From JBBIQH01 sp964475945 (lineage in GTDB: Archaea > Thermoproteota > Nitrososphaeria > Nitrososphaerales > Nitrosocaldaceae), in assembly GCA_964475945.1 (NCBI GenBank), contig CAYYYF010000012.1, forward strand, positions 1 to 40,769: a stretch of 40,769 nucleotides of DNA, given 5' to 3'. The notes beneath the pieces are model-generated. The model was not told the DNA's origin. It did not search any database and was given only the letters and a program-made list of their open reading frames with translations. Shown one piece after another: positions 40,634 through 40,769 of this stretch (position 1 is its first letter; each line of letters opens with the position of its first letter). The position numbers were made by a program, and so were the translations under genes.

Positions 40634-40769
40634 TTGGCAATACCAGTTACTACAGCAGGAGGTACTGTGCCAGTTCTTGTATTAAAGGAGGGTGCAAAGG
40701 AGACCAAGGGTAGAGAGGCACAGAGGAATAACATAACTGCAGCAAAGTTGGTTGCTGAGATAGTGAAGA
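40634..40769 (+). CDS. thermosome (group II chaperonin) subunit, N-terminal part cut by window edge
   Basis: The N-terminus of an archaeal chaperonin subunit. GGTVPVLVLKEGAKETKGREAQRNNITAAKLVAEIVK is the well-known opening of thermosome subunits. The start is a TTG preceded by AGGTGATCT, a strong ribosome-binding site, so this gene appears to be leadered, unlike most here. The frame is open to the right edge; about nine tenths of the protein lies outside the window. Confidence 0.93.
   Translation, partial: MAIPVTTAGGTVPVLVLKEGAKETKGREAQRNNITAAKLVAEIVK

Noticed and set aside
1..40769. tRNA, rRNA, CRISPR array or defence island
   Set aside because: No cloverleaf, rRNA or repeat-spacer pattern was recognised by reading, and no cas, restriction or toxin cluster was found; gaps are short and nearly all DNA is coding.

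Overview
The window looks archaeal. It carries aIF2 alpha and gamma, ribosomal proteins eS6, eS27 and eL42, Nop10, an Lsm protein, a RIO2 kinase, a RadB/RadA-like ATPase, a thermosome start, archaeal NadM and CobY, and the AcnX pair of the archaeal mevalonate route. A secreted cupredoxin with a VPEFP-type C-terminal anchor, sulfate assimilation genes and a large cobalamin gene set suggest Nitrososphaeria (Thaumarchaeota). Heavy AGG/ATA/GCA codon use fits a thermophilic, Nitrosocaldus-like lineage. That placement is inference; no ammonia-oxidation gene lies in the window.

Layout. 1-640: the 3' end of an IS200/IS605 tnpB gene abuts a decayed gene for an anchored exported protein. 727-5764: nadM, a class V aminotransferase, FKBP, ncsA, an ArsA-type ATPase and a small unknown gene. 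5799-12077: purC-like, aspartate kinase, hisI, hisF, a ThiI-like protein with a lost PP-loop, and asnS. 12138-16791: a membrane protein, cysH, sat, a GT-C glycosyltransferase and a secreted protein. 16862-21799: endonuclease III, acnX large and small, a B3/4-domain protein, a membrane protein, a tyrosine/dual-specificity phosphatase and two unknown genes. 21857-25907: cupredoxin, RadB-like, lsm, bacterial-type metK and rio2.

25948-31619 holds cobalamin block 1: cbiD-cbiG-cbiX-cbiC, convergent cbiA, then cobA. 31674-35515 is a translation block: aIF2alpha-nop10, a metallo-beta-lactamase-fold protein, PIN/Fcf1, aIF2gamma and eS6. 35859-40092 is cobalamin block 2: cobD-cobQ-cbiB-cobS-cobY, which attaches the aminopropanol arm and the nucleotide loop. 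eS27-eL42 and the thermosome start close the window. Together the two blocks cover mid-ring chemistry, a,c-diamide formation, Co-adenosylation, amidation and lower-ligand assembly. The early precorrin methyltransferases are not here.

The most notable observations are these. The cobyric acid synthase appears to have lost its whole glutamine amidotransferase domain while keeping its C-terminal tail. Four divergent gene pairs have start codons only about 50 nt apart, with a TATA-like element at or very near the exact midpoint. A ThiI homologue has a destroyed PP-loop. The two-domain CbiX has only one intact active site. The 3' ends of two genes, including their stop codons, are duplicated. No CRISPR array, tRNA, rRNA or riboswitch was recognised.
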